A stretch of DNA of 64,000 nt from positions 133,908-197,907 of the forward strand of contig NZ_HE997540.1 in the NCBI RefSeq assembly GCF_000312545.1. The letters run 5' to 3'. Below the pieces are notes generated by a model. That model made no database searches. It had not been told where the DNA came from and saw nothing but the letters and a program-made list of their open reading frames with translations. This document shows, one piece after another, positions 19,361 to 28,003 of this stretch (positions are counted from its first letter, which is position 1; each line of letters starts with the position of its first letter). The position numbers and the translations under genes are program-made. This stretch comes from Bartonella senegalensis OS02 (GTDB taxonomy: Bacteria > Pseudomonadota > Alphaproteobacteria > Rhizobiales > Rhizobiaceae).

Positions 19361-19948
19361 TTATTGGGAGCGAGTATTCCTCTTAAAATTATATTTTAAT
19401 GGCGGAATTTGATACAAAAACTGAGGAAAATACGGTACTATAAAATGAATAACACCCCAACTGGTAAGACATCCTAAAATTGTACCAGCTAAAACATCAA
19501 AAGGATAATGTACACCAACAAAGATACGCGCCCAACAGATTAAACATAAAAATATCGCTGCAAACTGAGCAGCGATTTTGTATCGGTAAAAATAGAGACA
19601 CGCCACATAAGGGGCAATAGTTAAGGCATGATTACTAGGAAAAGAAGCTGTTGCACGATGCTTTATCAGCGGTGTTGTCAAACCCACAACAAAAGGGCGT
19701 GGACGTAAATAAATAAGAGAAATAAGATAACCTATAAAAAGAGCCATAAAAATGCTCACACAAGTGCTGAGCACTACGCGTCGTTCCCTCTCTCCACCGC
19801 AAAACCACAACGTACAAAGATGTAGTGGGATAATATAAATTAAAAACTTTGCACAAAAAATACTCAATAAAACTAAAACAGACCATGATTGATGATGACC
19901 CGCAAACATTCCAAAAAGTGCAACATCAATCTGATTTAAAAAATCCAT
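19361..19948 (-). CDS. PAP2-family membrane phosphatase
   Basis: 195 residues with about five membrane helices. The three phosphatase motifs are seen: a first-motif region ending LRPRPF, then FPSNHA, then ARIFVGVHYPFDV, which supplies the catalytic His and Asp. Such enzymes dephosphorylate undecaprenyl diphosphate or lipids such as lipid A phosphates on the periplasmic face; which one cannot be decided here, but a BcrC/YbjG-like role is plausible. I chose the ATG at 19948 because an AAGGAGAG ribosome site precedes it closely. An in-frame start at 20041 would add 31 residues with a second hydrophobic stretch and lacks such a site. Confidence 0.85.
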   Translation of the reverse strand: MDFLNQIDVALFGMFAGHHQSWSVLVLLSIFCAKFLIYIIPLHLCTLWFCGGERERRVVLSTCVSIFMALFIGYLISLIYLRPRPFVVGLTTPLIKHRATASFPSNHALTIAPYVACLYFYRYKIAAQFAAIFLCLICWARIFVGVHYPFDVLAGTILGCLTSWGVIHFIVPYFPQFLYQIPPLKYNFKRNTRSQ

Positions 19949-20299
19949 TCTTCTCTCCTTCCTTGTTATAGTTTTACAGCATTGTCTTTTTATGAAGAAG
20001 AGCAAAATGCATAAAAAATATATCAAGATTGAATAAATCACATTTTTTATGCGCGTAAACTTGCTATTTTAAAAGATAAGCTGTAAACACTAAGCGTTTG
20101 TTACCGGCACTTTGGCTGGAGATTGAACGGAGGACTGAAAAATACCAGTAGGAAATGCAATATTTCCGACCTCCTGTGTCTCCGCTCTCGAATGTCTCAA
20201 ATGATAAACGCGTCCTTTCTTCTTTGGATTTCCAAAAAAGACAAGTCGCAGAGGCTTTGCGCTAAAACCGGTAAAGTTTAATTGAAGAAAGGCAAAACA
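19949..20299. other. intergenic region with promoter and leader of rpsF
   Basis: 351 bases between the divergent PAP2 and rpsF genes, with no supportable gene. Just upstream of rpsF, a CGCA...TGCG stem and an unpaired AACCGG element (about 20245-20275) might be a leader bound by the S6:S18 proteins, as known for rpsF leaders elsewhere. The match is weak and the idea is inference. Confidence 0.4.
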
Positions 20300-20707
20300 A
20301 TGGCTCTTTATGAACATGTGTTCCTTGCCCGACAGGATATTGCACCGCAGCAAGTTGATGAACTTTTGAATCTCTACAAAGGTGTCATTGAAGCGTATGG
20401 TGGAAAAGTTGGGCGTGTAGAAAATTGGGGTCTTCGTCCCCTTGCTTATCGTATTCGTAAAAATCGTAAAGCTTATTATGTATTGGTTAATATTGACGCA
20501 CCAGCCACAGCAATTGCTGAAGTTGAACGTCAAATGCGAATCAATGAAGATATTTTGCGCTATATGACTATTCGTGTAGAAAAACATGAGAAAGAAAAGT
20601 CTGCTATGCTCTCGCGCCTTGATCGTAATAATCAGATTGGTCATGATGAAGAGCGTCCTCGTTCTCCACGTCGTCAACGTGAAGATGTTATAGAAGGAGT
20701 AGAATGA
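20300..20707 (+). CDS. rpsF: 30S ribosomal protein S6
   Basis: 135 residues starting [13 protein letters not shown], the typical alphaproteobacterial S6 N-terminus. [17 protein letters not shown] and [10 protein letters not shown] are core S6 sequence, followed by a charged C-terminal tail. S6 binds with S18 to the central domain of 16S rRNA. I chose the ATG at 20300 over the in-frame TTG at 20282 because the GAAGAAAGG ribosome site fits it. Its 3' end overlaps the rpsR start by four bases. Confidence 0.96.
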   Translation: MALYEHVFLARQDIAPQQVDELLNLYKGVIEAYGGKVGRVENWGLRPLAYRIRKNRKAYYVLVNIDAPATAIAEVERQMRINEDILRYMTIRVEKHEKEKSAMLSRLDRNNQIGHDEERPRSPRRQREDVIEGVE

Positions 20708-20955
20708 TGACTGAAATTAATCAAACTGCAGCACGTCGTCCTTTTCACCGCCGTCGTAAAACATGTCCGTTTTCAGGTGTCAATGCTCCAAAAATTGATT
20801 ATAAAGACATCAAATTATTACAGCGTTATATTTCAGAACGTGGGAAAATCGTTCCTTCACGGATTACAGCGGTTAGTCAGAAAAAACAGCGCGAATTGGC
20901 TAATGCCATCAAACGTGCGCGTTTTCTTGGCTTGCTTCCATATGTTATAAAATAA
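20704..20955 (+). CDS. rpsR: 30S ribosomal protein S18
   Basis: 83 basic residues. RRKTCPFSG near residue 16 and [19 protein letters not shown]-type sequence, ending in [13 protein letters not shown], are diagnostic of S18. It forms a heterodimer with S6 on the 30S platform. The start overlaps rpsF (ATGA). A strong terminator follows, so part of the transcription stops before the DUF2232 gene and rplI. Confidence 0.97.
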   Translation: MMTEINQTAARRPFHRRRKTCPFSGVNAPKIDYKDIKLLQRYISERGKIVPSRITAVSQKKQRELANAIKRARFLGLLPYVIK

Positions 20956-20970
20956 TATCAAATGTGTTTT

Positions 20971-20999
20971 GCAGCTGGGGGGACTTCCCAGCTGCTTTT
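20971..20999 (+). terminator. terminator between rpsR and the DUF2232 gene
   Basis: A 9-bp stem GCAGCTGGG / CCCAGCTGC with a 7-base loop, followed by TTTTC. Located 15 bases after the rpsR stop. It can attenuate transcription into the downstream membrane-protein gene and rplI. Confidence 0.8.
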
Positions 21000-21060
21000 C
21001 TTATATGATTCAGCAATAGGTTTAATTGTATACTATAGGAAGATATAAAATATCAAAGTT

Positions 21061-21096
21061 GGGGCGTGATAATGCTCCTAACTGCTGAAAGCAGGA
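21061..21096 (+). promoter_or_regulatory. tandem leader hairpins before the DUF2232 gene
   Basis: Two small stem-loops lie side by side. One is GGGGC / GCTCC at 21061-21078 (one G-T pair). The other is CTGCT-GAA-AGCAG at 21082-21094. The 3' arm of the second overlaps the likely ribosome site GCAGGA, nine bases before the ATG at 21106. This is compatible with translational control, but no known motif is recognised. Confidence 0.35.
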
Positions 21097-21105
21097 CAGC
21101 AATAA

Positions 21106-22086
21106 ATGAAAAACTTTCGTACTTATGAAATAATGACTGGTATTTTAGCTGGATTGTTTGCTGTTGTTATAGGAATGGCAATCATCAGTGTTATAAATAT
21201 CGCACCTTATTTTTCTCTTCTTCTTGGTTGCTTTCTTTCACTGCCAATTTTTATTGTTGCATTTGGTCGAGGAACATTAGCCAGCCTCGCTGCCTTAATA
21301 AGTGCCACTGTTGTTCTCGTTATAGTAACAAATCTTTACATTGCTTTTGGCTTTACGTTATTGTTCTTTCTTCCTGCTGTCTATGCTTCTTGGCTTCTTG
21401 GGCTTGCAAGACCAGCACAAAAGGAAAATTCACTGATATGGTATCCCTTATCATCGGTTATCTTTCATTTAACCAACTTTATTGCTCTTATCTCAAGCTT
21501 TATCGGATTCTATGTTGAAACTCATCCATCAACGTCTCTTATTGCGAAAAAAATCACTGCAAACATAGCACAAGCTATGCAACAGTCACAGTCACTAAAG
21601 GAAACTGATATAGTTGCCTTTAGTGAACTTTTAATGACACATGCAGCAACTTTAACAGCTATTATTTTGACTGTTTATAGTCTGATTTTTCTCATTGGTA
21701 ATCTTTATTTTTCAATGATAACAGCACAGCATATGAAGTGGCTCAAAAGACCTCGCGATGATTGGAGCAAAACCCTCCGACTTCCAATTTCGGGAATTGT
21801 TATTTTTATTGGTGTTTGTATAGCATCTATGATTGAGTTAGGCTTTACTCTTAATTTGAGCACGCGTGTCTTTAGCACTGCATATACTGTCGTCCTATCA
21901 ATTAGTGGACTAGCATATCTCCACAATATTACAAAAGGGATAAACGGTCGGATCATTATACTCTCTCTTGTTTATATTGCTATTTTAACCGTCGTTTTTG
22001 CTCCACCTATTTCTTTCATGATGCTTTTAATGGGTATTTGGGCAGCTATTCAATACAACTTTCAGTCACGCAACAAACTTCATTAA
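21106..22086 (+). CDS. DUF2232 family membrane protein
   Basis: 326 residues with many hydrophobic helices throughout. The N-terminal half contains ISVINIAPYFSLLLGCFLSLPIFIVAFGRG-like sequence and the C-terminal half contains FSMITAQHMKWLKRPRDDW, which is typical of alphaproteobacterial DUF2232 proteins found between rpsR and rplI. Its function is unknown; the family resembles polytopic transport or morphology proteins. It is followed by rplI after 24 bases, so it is probably cotranscribed with it. Confidence 0.85.
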   Translation: MKNFRTYEIMTGILAGLFAVVIGMAIISVINIAPYFSLLLGCFLSLPIFIVAFGRGTLASLAALISATVVLVIVTNLYIAFGFTLLFFLPAVYASWLLGLARPAQKENSLIWYPLSSVIFHLTNFIALISSFIGFYVETHPSTSLIAKKITANIAQAMQQSQSLKETDIVAFSELLMTHAATLTAIILTVYSLIFLIGNLYFSMITAQHMKWLKRPRDDWSKTLRLPISGIVIFIGVCIASMIELGFTLNLSTRVFSTAYTVVLSISGLAYLHNITKGINGRIIILSLVYIAILTVVFAPPISFMMLLMGIWAAIQYNFQSRNKLH

Positions 22087-22110
22087 TTTATTTATTCGAA
22101 AGGAAAAACT

Positions 22111-22731
22111 ATGGATATTATTCTACTTGAGCGCATTCCTCGTCTTGGTCAGATGGGTGATATTGTCTCAGTTAAAGATGGTTATGCACGTAACTTTCTT
22201 CTGCCTCAAGGGAAAGCTTTACGCGCTAATGAAGCGAATAAAAAGCATTTTGAAATACAGCGCGCGCAACTTGAAGCTCGTAATCTTGAACGCAAAAGCG
22301 AAGCAGAAAAAATTGCTGAAAAACTTGATGGTAAATCCTTCATTGTCGTCCGTTCAGCTGGTGAAACAGGACAACTTTACGGATCTGTGTCAACGCGTGA
22401 TATTTCTGAAATCATAACAAGTGAAGGCTTTTCTATAGGACGCAATCAGGTTGAACTTAATCATCCAATAAAAACGATTGGTCTTCATAACATCACGCTT
22501 AGCCTACATCCTGAAGTTCAAATTTCTGTGATCATTAACGTTGCGCGTTCAGCTAGTGAAGCACAACGCCAAGCAGAAGGTGAAACTCTTACCTCTGCCG
22601 AAGCAATCTATGATGTTCAGAAAGAGCTCTTAGCAGAAAATCAAGAAGAAATGTTTGCTGAAAATCAGCAGAAAGCATTAGCAGAAGCAATGAATGACAA
22701 CGATGCAAACAGCATCAATGAAGAGGCTTAA
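22111..22731 (+). CDS. rplI: 50S ribosomal protein L9
   Basis: 206 residues. The N-terminal RNA-binding domain is clear ([19 protein letters not shown], then [16 protein letters not shown]), joined by a long helix to the C-terminal domain ([29 protein letters not shown]). L9 is usually near 150 residues. The extra C-terminal ~50 acidic, Glu/Ala/Gln-rich residues resemble the extension found in rhizobial L9. A GAAAGGAAA ribosome site precedes the ATG, and a strong terminator follows. Confidence 0.97.
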   Translation: MDIILLERIPRLGQMGDIVSVKDGYARNFLLPQGKALRANEANKKHFEIQRAQLEARNLERKSEAEKIAEKLDGKSFIVVRSAGETGQLYGSVSTRDISEIITSEGFSIGRNQVELNHPIKTIGLHNITLSLHPEVQISVIINVARSASEAQRQAEGETLTSAEAIYDVQKELLAENQEEMFAENQQKALAEAMNDNDANSINEEA

Positions 22732-22791
22732 TTGCCATTTTTTTCTGTTTTGCATTTTTTATTTTTCTACCATTTAAATTGGTATGTCATA

Positions 22792-22826
22792 AAAATACTC
22801 AGCTCCAAAAGCTGAGTATTTTATTA
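22792..22826 (+). terminator. rho-independent terminator after rplI
   Basis: A perfect 13-bp stem AAAATACTCAGCT / AGCTGAGTATTTT with a five-base loop (22792-22822), followed by an A/T-rich tail. It is 60 bases downstream of rplI and ends the ribosomal operon. The A-rich 5' arm could also make it function for minus-strand transcripts. Confidence 0.85.
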
Positions 22827-22914
22827 TTACCATAATTTAAAAACTAAGTTCTTGTTACAGAATCAGCCTTTGATGTGTTGCTGTAAAAGCATAAAACCCC
22901 ATATTATACAATAT

Positions 22915-23856
22915 ATTGTGACAAGCAATTTACATTAAGAAAACCATCACCAGAAAAAGAGAGGATAAAGTCACTTCTGGAAAGATAACGAGCTTGTTCA
23001 AGCACTTTCAGTGTGCTTTTGATGTAAAGGCACACGAAACTTTGTGTAGTCTATCACGTCTTCCTTTTTATATTTTCAGCAGGAATTATCCATAGATCGG
23101 TGTCAATCTGCTCTTTATAGATATGACACAAAGAATTTGCACAAACACTTATAAGGATAAGCAAACGCAAAGCTATATGTGTTAAGGTCGTCGTTTAGCA
23201 AAGTGCTTTATAAACAGCAGAGATATCTCTCCAATCCACATAGCCGGCATATTTCTCATTTTATGACGTTATTTTCTTAATTAAAGCTTTTTTTGTTATC
23301 TATGAATCAGCATTTAACTCTAGCGCAATAGCATGCTTGAGACAAAATTAAGATGGGTTAAGATCATTACATTACGATCTATATCAACTTTTGTATGCTA
23401 GATTGAAGCCAAGGTATTATTCTATTCGATTTATCTCCGATAATAGAACAGCATAATTTGGGGAGAATATAAAGCCTTAAAGGTTAAAACCAATTGCATT
23501 TTTACCCTTATCCCTTCATTTAGCCTTTTGTAACTTTCAAAAATATCTAGAGCAATATTTTTTAAATAATGGAGATTACGCGTTGCCTCACACTTTTGTT
23601 TCTCATATTCTTTAAGGGGATCATACCCCTCACACAAAACAGAGTGCTATTGTGTTTCGCACTCACGTGTTTGTTTTAAAAAGACACCTCCCTAATGCCC
23701 CCAATCTCATTTCACGATAGTATCTACGAAGAGTATAATGGAAAAGCCATTGTGCACCACCATCTTTACACCTATAATGGAGAAAGATGGCATCATTATT
23801 CTCTTTGTTAACTCTCAATGTTATGACAATCCTTGTATTGATGCAGTTTATAAGGA
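22915..23856 (-). pseudogene. decayed tyrosine-family phage/island integrase, copy A
   Basis: Reading the minus strand with frame changes and skipping stops recovers a nearly complete integrase. In order: an N-terminal arm-binding (DUF4102-like) part around 23840-23690 with DGGAQWLFHYTL and REMRLG; CEGYDPLKEYEKQK and RNLHYLKNIALDIFES around 23640-23545; KCNWF.PLRLYILPKL near 23460; TLASI.HTKVDID near 23400; CLKHAIALELNAD near 23330; then the catalytic part with RNMPAM, TTLTHIALRLLIL, DLWIIPAENIK and LKVLEQAR down to about 22950. Many stops and frameshifts mean it cannot make protein. The C-terminal end with the active-site Tyr is not recognisable. Copy B at 40.9-41.3 kb is related. Confidence 0.75.
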
Positions 23857-24060
23857 GCATTTTTACTTACTTAAGTAATTTTTAGTCACACTCCTTCCCT
23901 TGTACATATAAGCAAATAAGCGAATGATTTTGATTGATTCACTCTGATAGGATTTGAAATGAGAAAAGCTTACGATATTCTGATCTTTCATTGACATTGA
24001 AAAATAATAAATTATCTTTATAAATCAATATGATGTATATATTTTAAACCACGTAATTTC
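23857..24060. repeat. dispersed repeat upstream of integrase relic A
   Basis: This stretch resembles 41257-41460 before integrase relic B. The best-preserved part is GATTTTGATTGATTCA at 23925-23940 followed by GGATTTGAAATGAGAAAA at 23950-23967. Weaker similarity continues through AT-rich DNA to about 24050. Conservation outside the coding part suggests that promoter or attachment DNA was copied along with the integrase. Confidence 0.6.
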
Positions 24061-24332
24061 CTCATACCCAAAACAACAGTAGCATATTTTTTAGAAAAAC
24101 AGAAAAAACAATTTTGAAAATTACCTGATACTCTTACCTGAAATTTTTAATTAAAAAGGTAAAATATAAAGAAATATGGTACGGCTTATATTGTTATTAA
24201 GAGATAAGAGATTAAAAACTGAAAATATGATTTTAACTTAACAAAAATTTATAATTCTATTCTTAACTCTTAATATGCATCACTCGGTTTGTTGCTTAAA
24301 ATAGCTAAACATAATTTTAGTGGAAAAATGTT

Positions 24333-25820
24333 ATGGAAGAAACAAGCATTGTTAATTTCAGCTCTTTGCAAAAAGAAGAAGCTTCTTTTCGGGAACTTCC
24401 TCATAACATTGAAGCTGAGCAAGCATTACTTGGAGCGCTTCTTATTAATAATGATGCGCTCGATCGCGTTTCAGATTTTCTCAAACCAGAACATTTTTTT
24501 GAGCCATTACATCAAAAAGTCTATGAGGTTTTGTCTCACCTTACACAAAATGGAAAACTTGCAAATCCGGTTACTATAAAGCCCTTTATTCCAGCAGAAG
24601 AAAAAATTGGAGAGATTACCGTATTCAATTATATTATTCGTTTAGCGAAAGAAGCAGTAACAATCATTAATGCTGAGGATTATGGACGAGTTATCTATGA
24701 CCTTTTTATCCGACGGTCCTTGATTAACATTGGGAACCAAGTTGTTAATACAGCCTTTGATGCTCCTGTAGAGCTTACACCCTCCCAACAAATTGAAACT
24801 GTTGAACAGCAGTTGTTTGAACTAGCAGAAAAGGGAAAATATGGCGGTGGTTTTGAAAATTTTAATGAAGCCGTCAAAAAAGCTATTGATATGGCAACCG
24901 CTGCCAAAAAGCGTTCTTCACACTTATCAGGGATAGCTACCCATATTAAAACACTTGATGAAAAAATGGGAGGATTACAACCCTCTGATCTCATTATCCT
25001 CGCTGGTCGCCCTGGTATGGGTAAAACGTCACTGGCTACCAATATTGCCTTTAATATTGCTAATGCTTGCAATCGTGATGCTAACACGCAAGAGAATGAG
25101 GGAGGTACTGTTGGTTTTTTCTCACTTGAAATGTCATCAGAACAGCTTGCAACCCGTATTATTTCGGAACAAACAGAGGTTTCTTCTTCTGATATTCGGC
25201 GTGGATCTATTTTAGACGAACAATTTTCCAAAATCATCCGTGCAATGCATCAACTGCAAAAAGCCCCTCTTTACATTGACCAGACCGGTGGGATATCAAT
25301 TGCCCAATTAGCAGCACGCGCACGGCGTCTTAAACGGCAACATGGTTTAGATGTCTTGATTATTGACTATATACAACTTATGACAAGTAATTCAAAGCGT
25401 TCTTCTGAAAATCGTGTTCAAGAAATTACAGAAATTACGACAGGACTCAAGGCGTTAGCTAAAGAACTGAATATTCCCATTATCGCTCTTTCACAGCTTT
25501 CGCGCCAAGTTGAAAATCGCACAGATAAACGTCCACAACTTTCAGATTTACGGGAATCTGGCTCGATTGAGCAAGATGCCGACATTGTCCTTTTTGTGTA
25601 TCGTGAAGAATATTACCTTAAAAATGGCGAACCCAAAATAGGCACTCTTGAATATGAAAGATGGCAAGAAACAATGGACAAAGCTTTTGGAAAAGCCGAA
25701 GTTATTATTGCAAAACAACGTCACGGACCAACAGGAACCGTTCATCTTGCCTTTCAGTCTGATTTCACACGCTTTAGTGATCTGGCAGACAGTCATTATC
25801 TTCCAGAGCAATATGGTTAA
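24333..25820 (+). CDS. dnaB: replicative DNA helicase
   Basis: 495 residues. The N-terminal DnaB domain begins RELPHNIEAEQALLGALL. The RecA-like motor has Walker A AGRPGMGKTS at 224-233, GFFSLEMSSEQLATR, Walker B VLIIDYIQLM, and the arginine-finger region QLSDLRESGSIEQDADIV. It is the hexameric helicase that unwinds DNA at the fork. radA follows five bases after its stop, so the two are probably cotranscribed. Confidence 0.97.
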   Translation: MEETSIVNFSSLQKEEASFRELPHNIEAEQALLGALLINNDALDRVSDFLKPEHFFEPLHQKVYEVLSHLTQNGKLANPVTIKPFIPAEEKIGEITVFNYIIRLAKEAVTIINAEDYGRVIYDLFIRRSLINIGNQVVNTAFDAPVELTPSQQIETVEQQLFELAEKGKYGGGFENFNEAVKKAIDMATAAKKRSSHLSGIATHIKTLDEKMGGLQPSDLIILAGRPGMGKTSLATNIAFNIANACNRDANTQENEGGTVGFFSLEMSSEQLATRIISEQTEVSSSDIRRGSILDEQFSKIIRAMHQLQKAPLYIDQTGGISIAQLAARARRLKRQHGLDVLIIDYIQLMTSNSKRSSENRVQEITEITTGLKALAKELNIPIIALSQLSRQVENRTDKRPQLSDLRESGSIEQDADIVLFVYREEYYLKNGEPKIGTLEYERWQETMDKAFGKAEVIIAKQRHGPTGTVHLAFQSDFTRFSDLADSHYLPEQYG

Positions 25821-25825
25821 TCACT

Positions 25826-27223
25826 ATGGCACGCATCCGTGTTCAATTTATCTGCCAAAATTGTGGAACTGTCCATTCACGTTGGGCTGGTAAATGTAAT
25901 TCCTGTGGTGAATGGAACTCCCTTATTGAAGAAAATACGAGTAGCGGTATTGGTACTGGCCCAAAGAAAAATGTTCATAAGGGGCGTGTAGTTGCTCTTA
26001 CGTCTCTTTCCGGAAATATCGAAGATGCTTCACGCATCCATTCTGGCATTGCTGAACTTGATCGGGTAACTGGAGGTGGTTTTGTACGTGGATCAGTCTT
26101 ACTTGTTGGTGGTGATCCAGGTATTGGCAAATCAACATTGCTTACACAGACGGCAGCAGCCTTATCGCGAAAAGGACATCACGTTATCTATGTTTCAGGA
26201 GAAGAAGCTATTGCACAAATCTGCCTTCGTGCTCAAAGACTTGATGCTGCAAATACAGAGGTTAAGCTCGCTGCTGAAACCAATGTTGAGGATATTCTTG
26301 CAACCTTAAATGAACACAAAAACCTTGATATGGTTATTATCGATTCCATTCAGACCCTATGGTCAGATGCAGCAGATTCATCACCCGGCACTGTCACACA
26401 AGTGCGCATCAGCGCTCAAGCAATGATCCGCTTTGCAAAAAAAACAGGAGCGGCTGTTGTTCTTGTTGGACATGTTACAAAAGAGGGACAAATTGCCGGT
26501 CCTAGAGTTGTCGAACACATGGTTGATGCTGTTCTCTATTTTGAGGGGGAAGGTGGACATCATTATCGAATCCTTAGAACTGTAAAAAATCGCTTCGGAC
26601 CAACGGATGAAATTGGTGTTTTCGAGATGTCTGATAAAGGATTACGGGAGGTGATTAATCCATCTGAACTTTTTTTGGGTGAACGAAATGAAAAAGCACC
26701 AGGCGCTGCGGTTTTTGCAGGAATGGAAGGAACACGCCCGATATTAGTAGAAATTCAAGCACTTGTTGCTCCCTCTTCACTTGGAACACCAAGACGTGCT
26801 GTTGTTGGATGGGATGGTAATCGCCTTTCAATGATTCTTGCTGTCTTAGAAGCCCATTGCGGCATTCGCTTTGGACAACATGATGTCTATCTGAATGTTG
26901 CAGGCGGATATCGCATATCAGAACCAGCAGCTGATTTAGCTGTTGCCGCAGCTTTGGTATCTTCTCTCACAAATATTCCTCTCCCAACAGAGTATGTCTA
27001 TTTTGGTGAAATAAGCCTTTCAGGAGCTATCCGCGCAGTTTCTCATTCAGCACAGCGTATCAATGAAGCCCAAAAACTCGGATTTCAAGGATCTGTTCAC
27101 CCCACTGCAACACCCAAAATGATAAAATTGCCAACCTTTCAACAAAAAACATTCTCTGAACTTCCTGAGTTGATTGCCGCCCTTGCAACAGGTAAAAGGC
27201 GAACTCCCCCGCATACATCATAA
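25826..27223 (+). CDS. radA: DNA repair protein RadA
   Basis: 465 residues. The zinc finger uses C10, C13, C24 and C27. The RecA-like core has Walker A GGDPGIGKST at 95-104 and the RadA-specific KNRFGPTDE motif near residue 255. The C-terminal part is a Lon-protease-like domain (YLNVAGGYRISEPAADLAV). RadA is a branch-migration helicase acting with RecA in recombination repair. The start five bases after dnaB was taken because the finger begins immediately (MARIRVQFICQNC). Confidence 0.96.
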   Translation: MARIRVQFICQNCGTVHSRWAGKCNSCGEWNSLIEENTSSGIGTGPKKNVHKGRVVALTSLSGNIEDASRIHSGIAELDRVTGGGFVRGSVLLVGGDPGIGKSTLLTQTAAALSRKGHHVIYVSGEEAIAQICLRAQRLDAANTEVKLAAETNVEDILATLNEHKNLDMVIIDSIQTLWSDAADSSPGTVTQVRISAQAMIRFAKKTGAAVVLVGHVTKEGQIAGPRVVEHMVDAVLYFEGEGGHHYRILRTVKNRFGPTDEIGVFEMSDKGLREVINPSELFLGERNEKAPGAAVFAGMEGTRPILVEIQALVAPSSLGTPRRAVVGWDGNRLSMILAVLEAHCGIRFGQHDVYLNVAGGYRISEPAADLAVAAALVSSLTNIPLPTEYVYFGEISLSGAIRAVSHSAQRINEAQKLGFQGSVHPTATPKMIKLPTFQQKTFSELPELIAALATGKRRTPPHTS

Positions 27224-27342
27224 TAAAGAAAAAACTCTATAAAATGAAAAAGATCCTTGCTATAAGAATAAAAAATGGCATAACCACAAAATACTTGTAT
27301 GCTATTTAAATAAAACGCAATTTATATATAAGGAATAAACAA

Positions 27343-27924
27343 ATGATCATAACAGTTCTTGATGGAATTGTCGTAGCAGTCATCCTGTTTTCTGCCTTTC
27401 TCGCCATGCTCCGAGGATTTTCACGAGAAATATTGTCGTTGATTTCTTGGGCAATTGCCGCTGTCGTTACGTTGTTTTTATTTAAACCCGTATTACCTTT
27501 CTTTGAGAAGTATATTTCTAATAAAATGGTTGCGTTGATCACAACATTGATTGTGATTTTTATTATTGTTCTGATTATTACTTCCATCATTACAATGAAA
27601 ATATCCGATTTTATTATTGATAGTCGAATTGGTATATTTGACCGCACTATCGGTTTTATTTTTGGAGCACTGCGCGGCTTATTAATCATGGTCATTGGCA
27701 TGTTACTCATTAATGCACTTGTTAAACCTGAACAACAACCTGACTGGTTAAAAGACGCAAAAACAAGGCCCATCATTGATTCACTGGGACAAAAAGTTTG
27801 GGACATATTGCCTAAAAATCTCGATACTGTTCTCGAAAAAGCAGAACAATTCTTTAAAAAAGACGATACAAATACAATTGATCAACATTCTCATGAAAAT
27901 ATGTCCCCTAAAAACGGAAAATAG
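27343..27924 (+). CDS. cvpA: CvpA family membrane protein
   Basis: 193 residues with four hydrophobic segments in the first ~130 residues (for instance AFLAMLRGFSREILSLISWAIA), then a polar C-terminal tail. The placement directly before purF, 79 bases away, matches E. coli cvpA-purF. CvpA proteins are inner-membrane proteins required for colicin V production and envelope stress tolerance in enterobacteria. The biochemical role is not known. A TAAGGAA ribosome site precedes the ATG. Confidence 0.9.
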   Translation: MIITVLDGIVVAVILFSAFLAMLRGFSREILSLISWAIAAVVTLFLFKPVLPFFEKYISNKMVALITTLIVIFIIVLIITSIITMKISDFIIDSRIGIFDRTIGFIFGALRGLLIMVIGMLLINALVKPEQQPDWLKDAKTRPIIDSLGQKVWDILPKNLDTVLEKAEQFFKKDDTNTIDQHSHENMSPKNGK

Positions 27925-28003
27925 TTTGTCATTGAGGAAAAAATTCAGATAATACTAAAGCCATAATACGAACCATTTCTCACATCACAAACGAAAGAAT
28001 AGG

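Larger units (their letters stand above)
22827..24332. other. long gene-poor region before dnaB
   Basis: Apart from the integrase relic and its upstream repeat, I see nothing coding here. The last ~270 bases (24061-24332) are very AT-rich and must contain the dnaB promoter; no clear operator or RNA was recognised. Confidence 0.5.

Noticed and set aside
20090-20677. A 195-codon minus-strand frame across rpsF
   Set aside because: It is the reverse complement of the clear S6 gene plus its leader and shows no family features.
23431-23860. Two small minus-strand frames (68 and 65 codons) as independent genes
   Set aside because: They are pieces of one decayed integrase in different frames, not separate small proteins.
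24695-25237. A 180-codon minus-strand frame inside dnaB
   Set aside because: It is antisense to the conserved helicase motor; the Walker and other motifs on the plus strand are intact.
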